Assembly: GCF_030406905.1 (NCBI RefSeq)
Contig: NZ_CP129137.1
Span: 1,987,001-2,051,000 of the forward strand
DNA length: 64,000 nt
Direction of reading: 5' to 3'
DNA from: Streptomyces sp. HUAS CB01
GTDB taxonomy: Bacteria > Actinomycetota > Actinomycetes > Streptomycetales > Streptomycetaceae
The notes beneath the pieces were generated by a model. It saw only the letters and a list, made by a program, of their open reading frames with translations. It made no database searches and had not been told where the DNA came from. The translations under genes and the position numbers were made by a program. Every line of letters begins with the position of its first letter. Positions within the stretch are counted from its first letter, which is position 1. Positions 11,429 through 19,950 of the stretch are shown piece by piece.

Positions 11429-12571
11429 TTACAGCAAGGCGCGGAGGCGGTCCGCCAGGAGGTCCCAGCGCCAGCGCTCCTCGACCCAGTCGCGGCCCCG
11501 CTCACCCATGCGGCGGCGCAGGTCGGGGTCCTGGAGGAGGGTGACGATGCGGTCCGCGGACTCCTCCGGGGAGCCGCCGCGGACGACCCAGCCCGTCTCG
11601 CCGTCCAGCACCGCGTCCGGCGCGCCGCCGGAGTCGCCCGCGACGACCGGGAGGCCCGTCGCCGACGCCTCCAGGTAGACGATGCCGAGGCCCTCGACGT
11701 CCAGCCCGCCGCGACGCGTGCGGCACGGCATCGCGAAGACGTCGCCGGCACCGTAGTGCGCGGGCAGTTCCTCCCACGGGACCGCTCCGGTGAAGCGGAC
11801 GGACGCCGCCACCCCCGTGGTCTCGGCGAGCTTCCGCAGGTCCTTCCCGTAGGGTCCGCCGCCGACGATCAGCAGCACCGTGTCCGGCACCTTCGCGAGG
11901 ATCGCGGGCATGGCCCGGATCAGGGTGTCCTGGCCCTTGCGCGGTACGAGCCGGGACACGCAGACGACCACCGGGCGGTCGGTGAGCCCGAGCCGTTCGC
12001 GCACAGCCTCCCCACCCGAGCCCGGATGGAAGGTCTTCTCGTCGACGCCCGGCGGCAGTTGCACCATCCGCCCGGCCGCCCCGGGCGTCAGCGCGGCGGC
12101 GATCCGCGAGCGCGTGTACTCGCCGAGGTAGGTGATCGTGTCCGTGCCCTCGCCGATCCGGCGCAGGAGCTGACGGGACCCGGGCAGCTGGGCCCATCCC
12201 GCCTCGTGTCCGTGCGTCGTGGCCACGAGGCGCCGCGCACCGGCCCGGCGCAGCGCGGGCGCCATCAGCCCGAGCGGGGCGGCCGCCCCGAACCACACCG
12301 ACGTACAGCCGTGCTCCCGGAGCAGTCCCACCGCGCGCCGGGTGACGCGCGGGGTGGGCAGCAGCATGGTCGTACGGTCGCGTACCACCGTGAACGGCTG
12401 CTCGGCGTCGAACGCGGCCGTCGCCTCGGCGCCCTCGCGACCGCGCTTCCAGGTGGAGGCGTAGACGACGATATGTTCGGGGTCCAGGCGCAGCGCCATG
12501 TTGTGGAGGAAGGCCTGGATGCCGCCGGGGCGCGGCGGGAAGTCGTTGGTCACGATCAGGGTCTTGTCCAT
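11429..12571 (-). CDS. pimB: GT4 glycosyltransferase, PimB'-type mannosyltransferase
   Basis: 380 residues from the ATG at 12571. The N-terminus VTNDFPPRPGGIQAFLHNMA is the GT-B acceptor loop of the PimB/PimC family. The donor half has VSRLVPRKGQDTLIRAMP and the EX7E motif EGLGIVYLEA, typical of retaining GDP-mannose enzymes. It probably adds the second mannose to phosphatidylinositol monomannoside on the inner membrane face. The place in the block (between a FadD15-like ligase and an NlpC/P60 gene) matches Rv2188c. A TACTGT box 8 bp before the ATG suggests a leaderless message and supports this start over one six codons upstream. Confidence 0.85.
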   Translation of the reverse strand: MDKTLIVTNDFPPRPGGIQAFLHNMALRLDPEHIVVYASTWKRGREGAEATAAFDAEQPFTVVRDRTTMLLPTPRVTRRAVGLLREHGCTSVWFGAAAPLGLMAPALRRAGARRLVATTHGHEAGWAQLPGSRQLLRRIGEGTDTITYLGEYTRSRIAAALTPGAAGRMVQLPPGVDEKTFHPGSGGEAVRERLGLTDRPVVVCVSRLVPRKGQDTLIRAMPAILAKVPDTVLLIVGGGPYGKDLRKLAETTGVAASVRFTGAVPWEELPAHYGAGDVFAMPCRTRRGGLDVEGLGIVYLEASATGLPVVAGDSGGAPDAVLDGETGWVVRGGSPEESADRIVTLLQDPDLRRRMGERGRDWVEERWRWDLLADRLRALL

Positions 12572-12579
12572 CGCCGCCG

Positions 12580-12585
12580 ACAGTA
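12580..12585 (-). promoter_or_regulatory. -10 element (TACTGT) of leaderless pimB-like mRNA
   Basis: On the minus strand TACTGT is followed by 8 bases and the ATG. No purine-rich ribosome site is present, so transcription probably starts at the start codon. Confidence 0.5.
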
Positions 12586-12707
12586 CCAACGGCGGCCACG
12601 CCTCATCGCGGGCGTACGGGCGTGACCGGCATCATGACAGCCTGGCCGACCATGGCAGCCGGGGCGGCGCGCAGGGCACGGGACCGATCGAACGGCACGG
12701 GGTGATC

Positions 12708-14003
12708 ATGAAAGGCACAGGGCGTTCCGCCGCGGCGGGGAGCGCGGCGAGACCTTCCACGGGCGGGGCCTCGGTGGCCGGGGTCCCCGTCGCCGCGGCC
12801 GTCGCCGCGTTCGCCCTCACCAGGGCCCTGCTCCTGCTCTGGGTCCTCAAGGTCCTCCCCGTCCGCGGCCCCGATGTGACCAGCGACGTCGCCGTGATCT
12901 ACCAGGGCTGGTACGAGGTGCTGAGGACCGGCACGTACCCGCTGGACGACGTCACCTGGCAGTACCCGCCCGCCGCCGCCCTCGCGATCCTCTCCCCCGG
13001 CGCGCTGCCGTTCCTGGACTACGTCCGCGCCTTCTTCGTCCTGGCGCTGATCTGCGACGCCGCGGTCCTGGCACTGCTGCTGTACGCGGGGCGGCGGCCC
13101 GGGAAGTCGACGAGGGGGATGTGGTTCTGGATCGCGGGGGTGCCGCTGCTGGGCCCCACGGCGTACGCCCGCTACGACCTGATGGTGACGGCGGTCGCGG
13201 TGGCCGCGCTCTTCGCCGCCGCCCGCCGGCCCGCGGTCGCCGGGGCGCTGGCCGGGTTCGGCGCGATGCTGAAGGTGTGGCCGGTGCTGCTGCTGGCCGG
13301 GCTACGGGGCCGACGCGCCTGGGGCGCAGCGGCGATCACCGGTGCGTCCCTGCTGCTGGTCCTCACGGCGTCGATGCCCGGGGCGCTGGCGTTCCTCGGC
13401 TTCCAGCGGGACCGGGGCACGGAGGTCGAGTCGCTGGGCGCGCTGGTCTTCCACGTGGCGCGGCACTTCGGCTGGGAGGGGCAGGTCCTGCTGAACTACG
13501 GGTCGGTCGAGTTCCTCGGCCCGTACGTCCCCCTGGTCAGCGGCTTGGCGCTCGGTCTCACCGCCGCGGCTTTCGCCTGGCTGGCGGTGTGGCGGCTGCG
13601 GGCGTCGGAGTTCTCCGCCGCCACCCCGGCGGACGCGGCGTTCGCGGCCGTGCTGCTCTTCACGACCACGAGCCGCGTGATCAGCCCCCAGTACATGGTC
13701 TGGCTGCTCGGGCTGGCCGCGGTCTGTCTCGCCTTCCGGTCGAGCCGGATGGGCCTGCCCGCCCTGCTGGTGCTGGTCGCCACCGGGCTCACCTTCCTGG
13801 AATTCCCCGTCTGGTTCGACAAGGTGGTCGCGAGCGACCCCCAGGGCATCGCGGTCCTGGCGGGCCGCAACGGCCTCCTCGTCACCGCCACGGTGCTGGC
13901 GTGCCGCCGCCTCTGGACGAGCACGGTCGCCCCGCGAGGGCGCAGGGGCCGACGGGCGCTTCCGGCCCGGTCCGACCGCGGGAGGGCCTCGGTCGGGTCC
14001 TGA
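12708..14003 (+). CDS. Polytopic GT87 glycosyltransferase (polyprenyl-phosphate mannose type)
   Basis: 431 residues, an integral membrane protein with many hydrophobic segments. After the first helix an extracellular loop carries two Asp residues in RGPDVTSDVAVIYQGWYEVL and the WQYPPAAALA motif typical of GT-C enzymes of family GT87, which use lipid-linked mannose at the outer face. The C-terminus is basic and cytoplasmic. The ATG at 12708 is preferred, but a GTG two codons upstream is possible. It is divergent from the PimB-like gene 136 bp away. In mycobacteria Rv2181 (GT87, lipomannan branching) belongs to the same block, so a role in phosphatidylinositol mannoside or lipomannan-like glycolipids is likely by inference. 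Confidence 0.8.
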   Translation: MKGTGRSAAAGSAARPSTGGASVAGVPVAAAVAAFALTRALLLLWVLKVLPVRGPDVTSDVAVIYQGWYEVLRTGTYPLDDVTWQYPPAAALAILSPGALPFLDYVRAFFVLALICDAAVLALLLYAGRRPGKSTRGMWFWIAGVPLLGPTAYARYDLMVTAVAVAALFAAARRPAVAGALAGFGAMLKVWPVLLLAGLRGRRAWGAAAITGASLLLVLTASMPGALAFLGFQRDRGTEVESLGALVFHVARHFGWEGQVLLNYGSVEFLGPYVPLVSGLALGLTAAAFAWLAVWRLRASEFSAATPADAAFAAVLLFTTTSRVISPQYMVWLLGLAAVCLAFRSSRMGLPALLVLVATGLTFLEFPVWFDKVVASDPQGIAVLAGRNGLLVTATVLACRRLWTSTVAPRGRRGRRALPARSDRGRASVGS

Positions 14004-14164
14004 CGCGGCGCGGGCAGTCCCGGCGGGGCGGATCGGTACGGCCCGACGAGGTCGGGACCGGGCCCCGTCGGTTCCGGACGCCCTTGCAGTGCCCGGAGCT
14101 GCGCTCCGGACGCCCTGCCGGGACCCGTCCGCCTCCGCCGCCGCGACTCCGCGTGCCGCACACC

Positions 14165-15409
14165 TCACCCCAGCCGCGCGCCCACGTACTCCCGCCAGTC
14201 CGCCGTGAAGCGTTCCGGGTCCGTCCCGAGCACGCCGTCGAGCGCGGACTCCACCGCGCCGTCGCGCGACGGCGCCGCGCCGACCGCCCGGTAGAACGCG
14301 CGCAGCCGGTCCTCGCCCCAGCGGTCGGCGATCAGTTCGCAGGCCAGCCGGCCGCCCTCGTACGCGCGGCCCAGCGCCCCGGAGTCGCCGCCGAAGCGGA
14401 AGTCGGCGTCGGTGGGCAGGCCGGCGGGGATGTCGCCGCGGAGGACCGCGCGGCGGAGCTCCGGGGCCGCCTGGCGGAGGTCCTGGCCGGTGCCGCGGTA
14501 GGCGGCCCAGTCGGCGAAGCCCTCGGAGAGCCAGAGCGGTGTCGCGGCCGACGTGTGAGCGCGGGTCGCCACGTGCGCGGTCTCGTGGGTGAGGACGACG
14601 CGCCGGCCGAGGTCGCCGAGCACGCCGTACGCCTCGGGGTTGACGGTCACCCGGTCCGCGGGGGCCGGGGAGCCCTTCCCGGGTGCGGGCGCCCTGCCCG
14701 TGGTGACCGCGGCGATGCCCCGGTACTGCGCGGCGGGGGCGCCCAGAAGACGTCCCATGGCGTCCAGCGACGCGGGCACCATGACCACCACCCGCCCGGC
14801 CCAGGTTCCGCCCCACGCAGCCGAGACGGCGGGGACGGCCCGGTCGGCTTCGGCCGCGATCCTCCGCAGCCGCGCCGGCTCCTGACCGACACCGAGCACC
14901 ATGCTGTGCGTGCCGCGCACGACCTCGACGTCGCCCTGCTGCCACAGCTGCTGCCCGCCGTCGCGTCCGGGGCGATCGGCGGTGATGTACCAGCGGCCGT
15001 CCCGCTCGGCCAGCTCCAGACGCCGCTCGACGGTCACCGGCGAGGTGTCGTACCCGTCGATCCGGTAGCGCAGCTCGGCGTCGGCCGTGGCCCGGTCGTC
15101 GGAGCGCCGTACGTCGGTGAGCCGGTACTCCCAGGAGCTCAGCGGCACATCGGCGAGGTTCGCGAACTCCGCGCGGCCCACCGCCGCCAGCTGCGGCGTC
15201 GAGGGGTCGAGGGCCGCCAGATAGCCCGCCTCGTCGTGGCGGAGCACCGCGGCGGCACGGGCGTCGAGCGTGCGCTGGACCTCGCGGCCGGTGGTGTCCG
15301 GCCCGTCGGCGCAGCCGCCCGTCAGCAGGGACCCGGTCAGGACGAGCCCGGCGAGGACCGTCCCACGCCGCCGTCCCGCCGTCCACCCGAAGAACCCCTG
15401 ACCAGCCAC
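14165..15409 (-). CDS. Lipoprotein with gluzincin-type metallopeptidase domain
   Basis: 414 residues from the GTG at 15409. The N-terminus has Arg residues, a hydrophobic core and the lipobox LTGGC with the lipidated Cys at position 33. The mature part has a beta-rich domain and then LTHETAHVATRAHTSAATPL, which contains an HExxH zinc motif, followed by LWLSEGFADWAAY, whose Glu would be the third zinc ligand. This arrangement matches the peptidase_MA-like superfamily. It is probably an extracellular, membrane-anchored peptidase of unknown substrate. A longer upstream reading to 15532 adds only Arg-rich sequence and lacks a signal peptide at its start. Confidence 0.8.
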   Translation of the reverse strand: MAGQGFFGWTAGRRRGTVLAGLVLTGSLLTGGCADGPDTTGREVQRTLDARAAAVLRHDEAGYLAALDPSTPQLAAVGRAEFANLADVPLSSWEYRLTDVRRSDDRATADAELRYRIDGYDTSPVTVERRLELAERDGRWYITADRPGRDGGQQLWQQGDVEVVRGTHSMVLGVGQEPARLRRIAAEADRAVPAVSAAWGGTWAGRVVVMVPASLDAMGRLLGAPAAQYRGIAAVTTGRAPAPGKGSPAPADRVTVNPEAYGVLGDLGRRVVLTHETAHVATRAHTSAATPLWLSEGFADWAAYRGTGQDLRQAAPELRRAVLRGDIPAGLPTDADFRFGGDSGALGRAYEGGRLACELIADRWGEDRLRAFYRAVGAAPSRDGAVESALDGVLGTDPERFTADWREYVGARLG

Positions 15410-15570
15410 CCTGCCGATCGTAGGCGAGCCGACGGGCGCCCGGCCCCGGCGGACGCCATCGGGCCGGACCCGGGCCGGCAGGCACCGGCTCGGCCCAACC
15501 ACCGCCGTGCCCCGCCTCCCCGCCGGCCGCACCCGGCCCCGGAGCCGGGCCCCGCACCGATCCGATCCGG

Positions 15571-15605
15571 CTGAGCTGAGCTGAGCTGAGCTGAGCTGAG
15601 CTGAT
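15571..15605. repeat. Pentanucleotide array CTGAG, six perfect copies plus one variant
   Basis: Six consecutive CTGAG units at 15571-15600 are followed by CTGAT, 10 bp beyond the stop codon of the NlpC/P60 gene on the other strand. The low-complexity run could be length-variable. Confidence 0.85.
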
Positions 15606-15614
15606 CAGAACAGA

Positions 15615-16643
15615 TCAGGGCCGGGTCACCGAGGCGATCGGCATCATCCCCACCGGGTCGTAGCGCACCGCCGCCCCCGGGTAGGGTGCGTGGACGACCT
15701 GGCCGTTGCCGACGTACATGGCCACGTGACTGGCGTCGGAGCGGTACGTGACCAGGTCACCGGGCCTCGCCTGGGACAGCGGCACCTGCTGTCCGGCGTA
15801 CCGCTGCGCCTGGGAAGTACGGGGCAGCCCCACGCCGGCCTGGGCGTAGGACCACTGGGTGAGACCGGAACAGTCGAAGCCGCTCGGCCCGTTGGCGCCC
15901 CAGACGTACGGCTTGCCGACGGCGCTCTGAGCCGCTGCCACGGCCGCTGCCGCACGCGCGGACGAGGGGCCCGCCCCGCCCGACAGGTCGGGGACGCCGC
16001 GGCCGGAGCGCGACGCCCGGTCGTACGCCGCCCGTTCCGCCGCGGGCAGGGAGGCCAGCAGCCGCTCGGCCGTCGCGAGCTTGGCCTCGACGGTCCGCTT
16101 GTGCCGGGCCAGGGCGGTCCTGGTGTGTTCCAGTTCGGCGAGTTTCCGGGCGGCCTCGGAGCGCTCCTGGCCGAGCCGCCGCTGGACCCGCCCCAGGTCC
16201 CGCAGGACGGTCGCCTCCCGGTCGCCGAGCCGGTCCAGCACCGCCGCCCGCTCGAGGTACGTGTCGGGATCGCCGGAGAGCAGCAGGGCGAGCGCCGGGT
16301 CCACCCCGCCGGAGCGGTACTGGGCACCGGCCACGGAACCGAGCGTGTCGCGCATGCGGTTGACGGCCTCCTGGCCCCGGGCCGCGCGGTCCTGCGCCCG
16401 GTCCACCTGCGCGCGCAGTTCGTCGGCGCGCTCCCCCGCCTCGTTGTACTGCTCGGTCGCCTTCTCGGCCTGCTCGTAGAGCCGGTCGACCTTGGCGCGG
16501 GTGGCGGCGGGGCCGGCGGACGGGTCGGCTCCGGCGGGTGCGGTACCGAGCGCGGCCGCAGCGGTGGCCGCCGCGGCCGAGAGGAGGGTGACCCGAGCAC
16601 CCCGGTTGAAACCGGACGCTGAGGGTCGGCGATGGGACGCCAC
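15615..16643 (-). CDS. Secreted NlpC/P60 peptidoglycan hydrolase (copy 1)
   Basis: 342 residues from the GTG at 16643, placed by GGGAG upstream and by alignment with the twin gene, whose start reads ASHRRP as well. A signal peptide ends near APAGADPS. About 170 residues of coiled coil with many Arg, Glu and Ala residues follow, including MRDTLGSVAGAQYRSGG. The C-terminal NlpC/P60 domain has the catalytic Cys in FDCSGLTQWSYAQAG, His in DASHVAMYVGNG and a second His in VHAPYPG. The enzyme should cleave the D-Glu to diamino-acid bond of stem peptides outside the cell. The coiled coil resembles RipA-type regulatory segments. It lies 198 bp downstream of a twin of exactly equal length, with a terminator between. 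Confidence 0.93.
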   Translation of the reverse strand: MASHRRPSASGFNRGARVTLLSAAAATAAAALGTAPAGADPSAGPAATRAKVDRLYEQAEKATEQYNEAGERADELRAQVDRAQDRAARGQEAVNRMRDTLGSVAGAQYRSGGVDPALALLLSGDPDTYLERAAVLDRLGDREATVLRDLGRVQRRLGQERSEAARKLAELEHTRTALARHKRTVEAKLATAERLLASLPAAERAAYDRASRSGRGVPDLSGGAGPSSARAAAAVAAAQSAVGKPYVWGANGPSGFDCSGLTQWSYAQAGVGLPRTSQAQRYAGQQVPLSQARPGDLVTYRSDASHVAMYVGNGQVVHAPYPGAAVRYDPVGMMPIASVTRP

Positions 16644-16751
16644 AGGAGCCGTACTCCCTTCCGCTGGACGCAGCCTGAGCGGCTGCTGCGCGGCAGACAG
16701 TAACGGCGCGGGAAGGGGGCGGCCAAAAGCGGCATCGGGTACGTACAGTGA

Positions 16752-16786
16752 CGCCCCGCCGGAGACCACAGGTCACCGGCGGGGCG
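16752..16786 (-). terminator. Hairpin between the twin NlpC/P60 genes
   Basis: CGCCCCGCCGG (16752-16762) pairs perfectly with CCGGCGGGGCG (16776-16786), loop 13 bases. It lies about 55 bp beyond the stop of copy 2 and before the copy 1 start, so the twins probably have separate transcripts. Confidence 0.75.
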
Positions 16787-16841
16787 CACCGTCAGCGGCG
16801 TATGCCGTAATTCGCCCGAATGGGCGCCAGTTGGAGGGGCG

Positions 16842-17870
16842 TCAGATGCGGACGCCGAACTGGAAGGTGCCCATGTAGTCCATGGACTCGTAGCGGACCA
16901 CGGCACCGGGCTTCGGGGCGTGCAGGATCTGGTTGTTGCCCGCGTACAGACCCACGTGCGAAAGGCCGTTGAAGAAGACCAGGTCGCCCGGCTTGAGCTG
17001 GCTGCGGCCGATCTTCACGCCGTCGTTCTGCTGGGTGTAGGTGGTCCGCGAGATGCCGACGCCGGCCTGGCGGTACGACCACTGCGTCAGTCCGGAGCAG
17101 TCGTAGGAGTTGGGGCCCTCGGCGCCGGAGACGTACGGCTTGCCGAGCTGGGTGGCGGCGGCGTTCAGCGCGGCGGCACCGCGCTGGGAGGCCGGCACCT
17201 CGTTGCCGAGGTTCACGCGCTCACCCGCGGCGCGACTGGCGCGCTGCTCCTCCTCCTGCATCTTCGCCCGCTCGGCGGCGGTCAGGGTGTTGAGGAGCTT
17301 CTGGGCCTCGGAGAGCTTGCCCTGGATCTTGGCCTTCTTCTCGCCGAGCGTCTTGCGGACGTCCTGGAGGTCACCGAGCTTGCGGGTGGCCTCGGCGCGC
17401 TGCTGGGCGAGGTCGCGCTGCTTCGACTGGATGTCCTCGAGCGCGGTGGCCTGCTTGGCCCCGAGCTGGTCCATCGCCGACGCCTTGTCCAGGTACGTGT
17501 CCGGGTCACCGGAGAGGAAGAGCTGGACGGACGGGTCTATGCCACCGGAGCGGTACTGGGCGCTGGCCACCGAACCCAGCTTGTCCCGCATGGTGTTGAG
17601 CTCGTCCTGGCCCCGGGCGACGCGGTCCTGGATCGCGTCGATCTCCTTCTGGAGCTTGGTCTGCTGCTCCTTGGCCAGGCTGTGGTCCTCGGTCGCCTTC
17701 TCCGCCTCGTGGTAGAGGGCGTCGACCTTGGCCTTGACCTCGTCCTTGCTCGGCTTGGCCGGAGCGGCCTGGGCGGCCTGCGAGGTGAGGGCGACAGCCG
17801 CGGCGGCGGTCGCGGTGAGCACGGTCACACGGGTGCGGCTCGGCTGCTTGGGACGACGGTGGGACGCCAC
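16842..17870 (-). CDS. Secreted NlpC/P60 peptidoglycan hydrolase (copy 2)
   Basis: 342 residues from a GTG at 17870 preceded by AAGGAG. The signal peptide ends near SQAAQAAP. A long Lys/Gln/Glu-rich coiled coil follows, including MRDKLGSVASAQYRSGGIDP, nearly the same as in copy 1. The C-terminal catalytic triad residues lie in YDCSGLTQWSYRQAG, LSHVGLYAGN and LHAPKPG. The overall order and length equal copy 1, so one arose by tandem duplication. Copy 2 has a long structured 5' leader (about 180 bases) that copy 1 lacks. It probably trims peptidoglycan during growth or division; the mycobacterial block has an NlpC/P60 gene (Rv2190c) at the same place. Confidence 0.93.
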   Translation of the reverse strand: MASHRRPKQPSRTRVTVLTATAAAAVALTSQAAQAAPAKPSKDEVKAKVDALYHEAEKATEDHSLAKEQQTKLQKEIDAIQDRVARGQDELNTMRDKLGSVASAQYRSGGIDPSVQLFLSGDPDTYLDKASAMDQLGAKQATALEDIQSKQRDLAQQRAEATRKLGDLQDVRKTLGEKKAKIQGKLSEAQKLLNTLTAAERAKMQEEEQRASRAAGERVNLGNEVPASQRGAAALNAAATQLGKPYVSGAEGPNSYDCSGLTQWSYRQAGVGISRTTYTQQNDGVKIGRSQLKPGDLVFFNGLSHVGLYAGNNQILHAPKPGAVVRYESMDYMGTFQFGVRI

Positions 17871-17874
17871 GAAG

Positions 17875-18000
17875 GCGAGCTCCTTCTTCCTCGAGCCGCC
17901 TGCCGGGCCGTGGGGGTGGTTTCCCCGGCTCCGCGCACACTCAGCTCCCCCGCGAAAAACGGGGCTGAACTGCGCGAAATCGGCGGTTCCTTCGCTGTCA
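17875..18000 (-). promoter_or_regulatory. Structured leader of NlpC/P60 copy 2, possible degenerate c-di-AMP (ydaO-type) riboswitch
   Basis: On the minus strand the leader contains ACCGCCGAT, a long hairpin (arms with CAGCCCCG and CGGGGGAGCTG), then GCGGAGCCGGGGAAACCAC, and a terminal stem GAGCC/GGCTC before AAGGAG and the GTG. The block GGAGCCGGGGAAACC resembles the conserved core of Streptomyces ydaO riboswitches, which often precede cell-wall hydrolase genes. The usual GGGGTGAA segment is missing, so this is either a degenerate member or an unrelated structured leader. Confidence 0.35.
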
Positions 18001-18192
18001 TCCCGGATGGACGATCAACCGCGCGAAGGTTCGAGGCCTGACCCTAGTGACCTTCCTGTGATCAGTTCAAATCCTCATGAGAAAAATCTGGCCCACGAAG
18101 CGCATTCTTTACACGCACCACACGCGCAGTAGCGGCGACTTGACGGTACGTTCCGCGAAATCGGGCATTAAGCCCAGGAGTTACGAGTCGCA

Positions 18193-19551
18193 CTAGACGC
18201 GCGAAAGCCGCTTCAGCAACATCGCGGACGCGACCGGCCTCGCCCCGGCCTTCGCCACCCCGTCGGCGACTTCGCGGTCCGTCGACACGACGACGACCGG
18301 CCGGCCCGGGGGCTCGGCCCGGACGAGCTGGCGGATCAGCTCGTCCGCCGTCACCCCGGGCTTGGAGAACAGGACCCGCACTCCGCGCGGGGGTGCCAGC
18401 AGCACGGGCGCGGCGAGTTCGGCGCCGTCGAAGACACAGGTGATCTCGGCCCCGGTCTGCGCGGCCAGCATCGCGAGGCCGCCGAGCAGCCGCAGCCGCT
18501 GCTTCTCCAGCGGCATCGTCGGATAGCCGGTCTTCGTGACGTTGTAGCCGTCCACGAGCAGATGCACCTGGGGCAGCGCGAGCAGCTGGTCCAGCATCGC
18601 CGGGTCGGTCTCGGACAGCGCGCGCGCCGCGATGTCCTTGGGGGTCATCCGCCCCGGCTCCACCGCGTCGACGGTGTCCGCCGGGTGCAGGGAAGCGGGG
18701 GGCAGGGCCAGTTCACGGCGCAGTCCGGAGGCCGCGTCCAGCACGGTGTCCAGCAGCAGCCGCACGCGCATGTCCTCGATCGACCGGCCCTCGCGGGCGG
18801 CCCTGCGGCTCGCCTCGACCGCGGCCTCCGCCTCGGCCAGCCTGGCCTTGAGCCGCCGCGCCTCGCTCTCGGCCGCGGACACCTGGGCGTGCGCCTCGGC
18901 CCTGGCGCCCTCGTTCTCGGCGTTGCCGCGGCGCACGGCGGCCTCGGCGCGCTTGACGTCGCTCTGCGCGCTGCGCAGCTTGCGGTGCAGCGCGTCGGAC
19001 TCCTTGCGGGCCGCGTCCAGCTCGGTGCGCAGCCGTTCGGTCTCGGCCTTGTGCTGCGCCTTCAGCCGGTCCAGTTCCTCGCGGAGCCGTTCCAGCTCGC
19101 GCCTGCTCTCCTCGTCCGCGCGCTCGGCGTCCGCGCGCAGCGCCTCCTCGCCGGCGGCGGCCACGAGCTTGACCCAGCCGACCGGCCGCAGCACATAGGC
19201 GGCCGCCGCCACGTCGACGGGATCGGCGGCCGCCGGCGGCGCCCCGGACGCCAGCGCGGCGGCCAGCTCGGGCTGGGCGTCACGGAGCCGTTCACCGACG
19301 CGCTGCCGGAAGGCGGGGTCGCCCTCGAGGGCCGCGGCCATGGCGTTGCCCGCGTACTTCGCCCGGCGGGTCGGGGTGAACCGGGCGTACTGCCTCAACT
19401 GGGCGGGAAGTTCGTTGACGGTCAGCCCGCCGAAGGCGTCCGAGACCAGCGCGACGACCCGTCGCCGCACGCCCTCCGGCAGCGGGCGGTCGAGCGCCTC
19501 GGCGGCGTCGCCGGCACCGGCCGGCCCGGCGCCGCTCTCAGGCTGCTCCAC
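18193..19551 (-). CDS. NYN (PIN-like) domain protein with central coiled coil
   Basis: 452 residues from a GTG at 19551. Residues up to about 135 form a helical N-terminal region. About 140-260 is a long coiled coil with many Glu, Arg and Ala, including EESRRELERLREELDRLKAQ. The C-terminal domain has HLLVDGYNVTKTGYP, ITCVFDGAELAAP and VVVVSTDREVADGVAKAGA, which carry the acidic residues of NYN/YacP ribonuclease-like domains. The protein probably binds or cleaves RNA in a metal-dependent way, with the coiled coil serving oligomerisation. The RNA target is unknown. It is followed on the same strand by the twin NlpC genes but separated by a long leader. Confidence 0.85.
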   Translation of the reverse strand: MEQPESGAGPAGAGDAAEALDRPLPEGVRRRVVALVSDAFGGLTVNELPAQLRQYARFTPTRRAKYAGNAMAAALEGDPAFRQRVGERLRDAQPELAAALASGAPPAAADPVDVAAAAYVLRPVGWVKLVAAAGEEALRADAERADEESRRELERLREELDRLKAQHKAETERLRTELDAARKESDALHRKLRSAQSDVKRAEAAVRRGNAENEGARAEAHAQVSAAESEARRLKARLAEAEAAVEASRRAAREGRSIEDMRVRLLLDTVLDAASGLRRELALPPASLHPADTVDAVEPGRMTPKDIAARALSETDPAMLDQLLALPQVHLLVDGYNVTKTGYPTMPLEKQRLRLLGGLAMLAAQTGAEITCVFDGAELAAPVLLAPPRGVRVLFSKPGVTADELIRQLVRAEPPGRPVVVVSTDREVADGVAKAGARPVASAMLLKRLSRV

Positions 19552-19594
19552 GATCCGTCACCCCACTGTCTTCCCGCGGGTCCGCGCGCCTCCG

Positions 19595-19837
19595 TCAGGA
19601 GCCGCTGCCCGGCCTGTCCACCAGCTCGATCCGGTCCACGGCGTTGCACCAGCGGCAGCGGACCGACTCGATGGTCTCACTCACCACCTCGCGCTCCTCC
19701 ACCTTGGGCTCCCCGGCGAGATCCAGATGGACGTACTCGACGACCTTGGACGACCGGGTCACGTCGAAGCGGGTGAGGTTGCCGCACAGGGTGCAGCGCC
19801 ACCGGGTGGTGTCCGTCGGCAGGGGTACCGTCGTCAT
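19595..19837 (-). CDS. Small zinc-ribbon protein
   Basis: 80 residues. Two CxxC pairs, RCTLCGN and RCRWCNA, are spaced about 45 residues apart and should bind one zinc. The intervening sequence is acidic with EYVHLDLAGEPKVEEREVV. The ATG at 19837 is supported by the purine-rich site GAGGACG, and a longer reading to 19903 is less likely. No function is known to me; similar small ribbons in Streptomyces are annotated only as hypothetical. It precedes the NYN-domain gene on the same strand by 43 bp, so the two may be one operon. Confidence 0.75.
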   Translation of the reverse strand: MTTVPLPTDTTRWRCTLCGNLTRFDVTRSSKVVEYVHLDLAGEPKVEEREVVSETIESVRCRWCNAVDRIELVDRPGSGS

Positions 19838-19950
19838 GGGCCGTCCTCGTCTCCTCGTGCGTACTGCCCGTAACCCTACGACCTCACGGGTCCGCCGTGA
19901 CACGGCGAGGCGGTCTGCCCGGTTCGGTCCCGGTACGCCATGCTCTGGGC

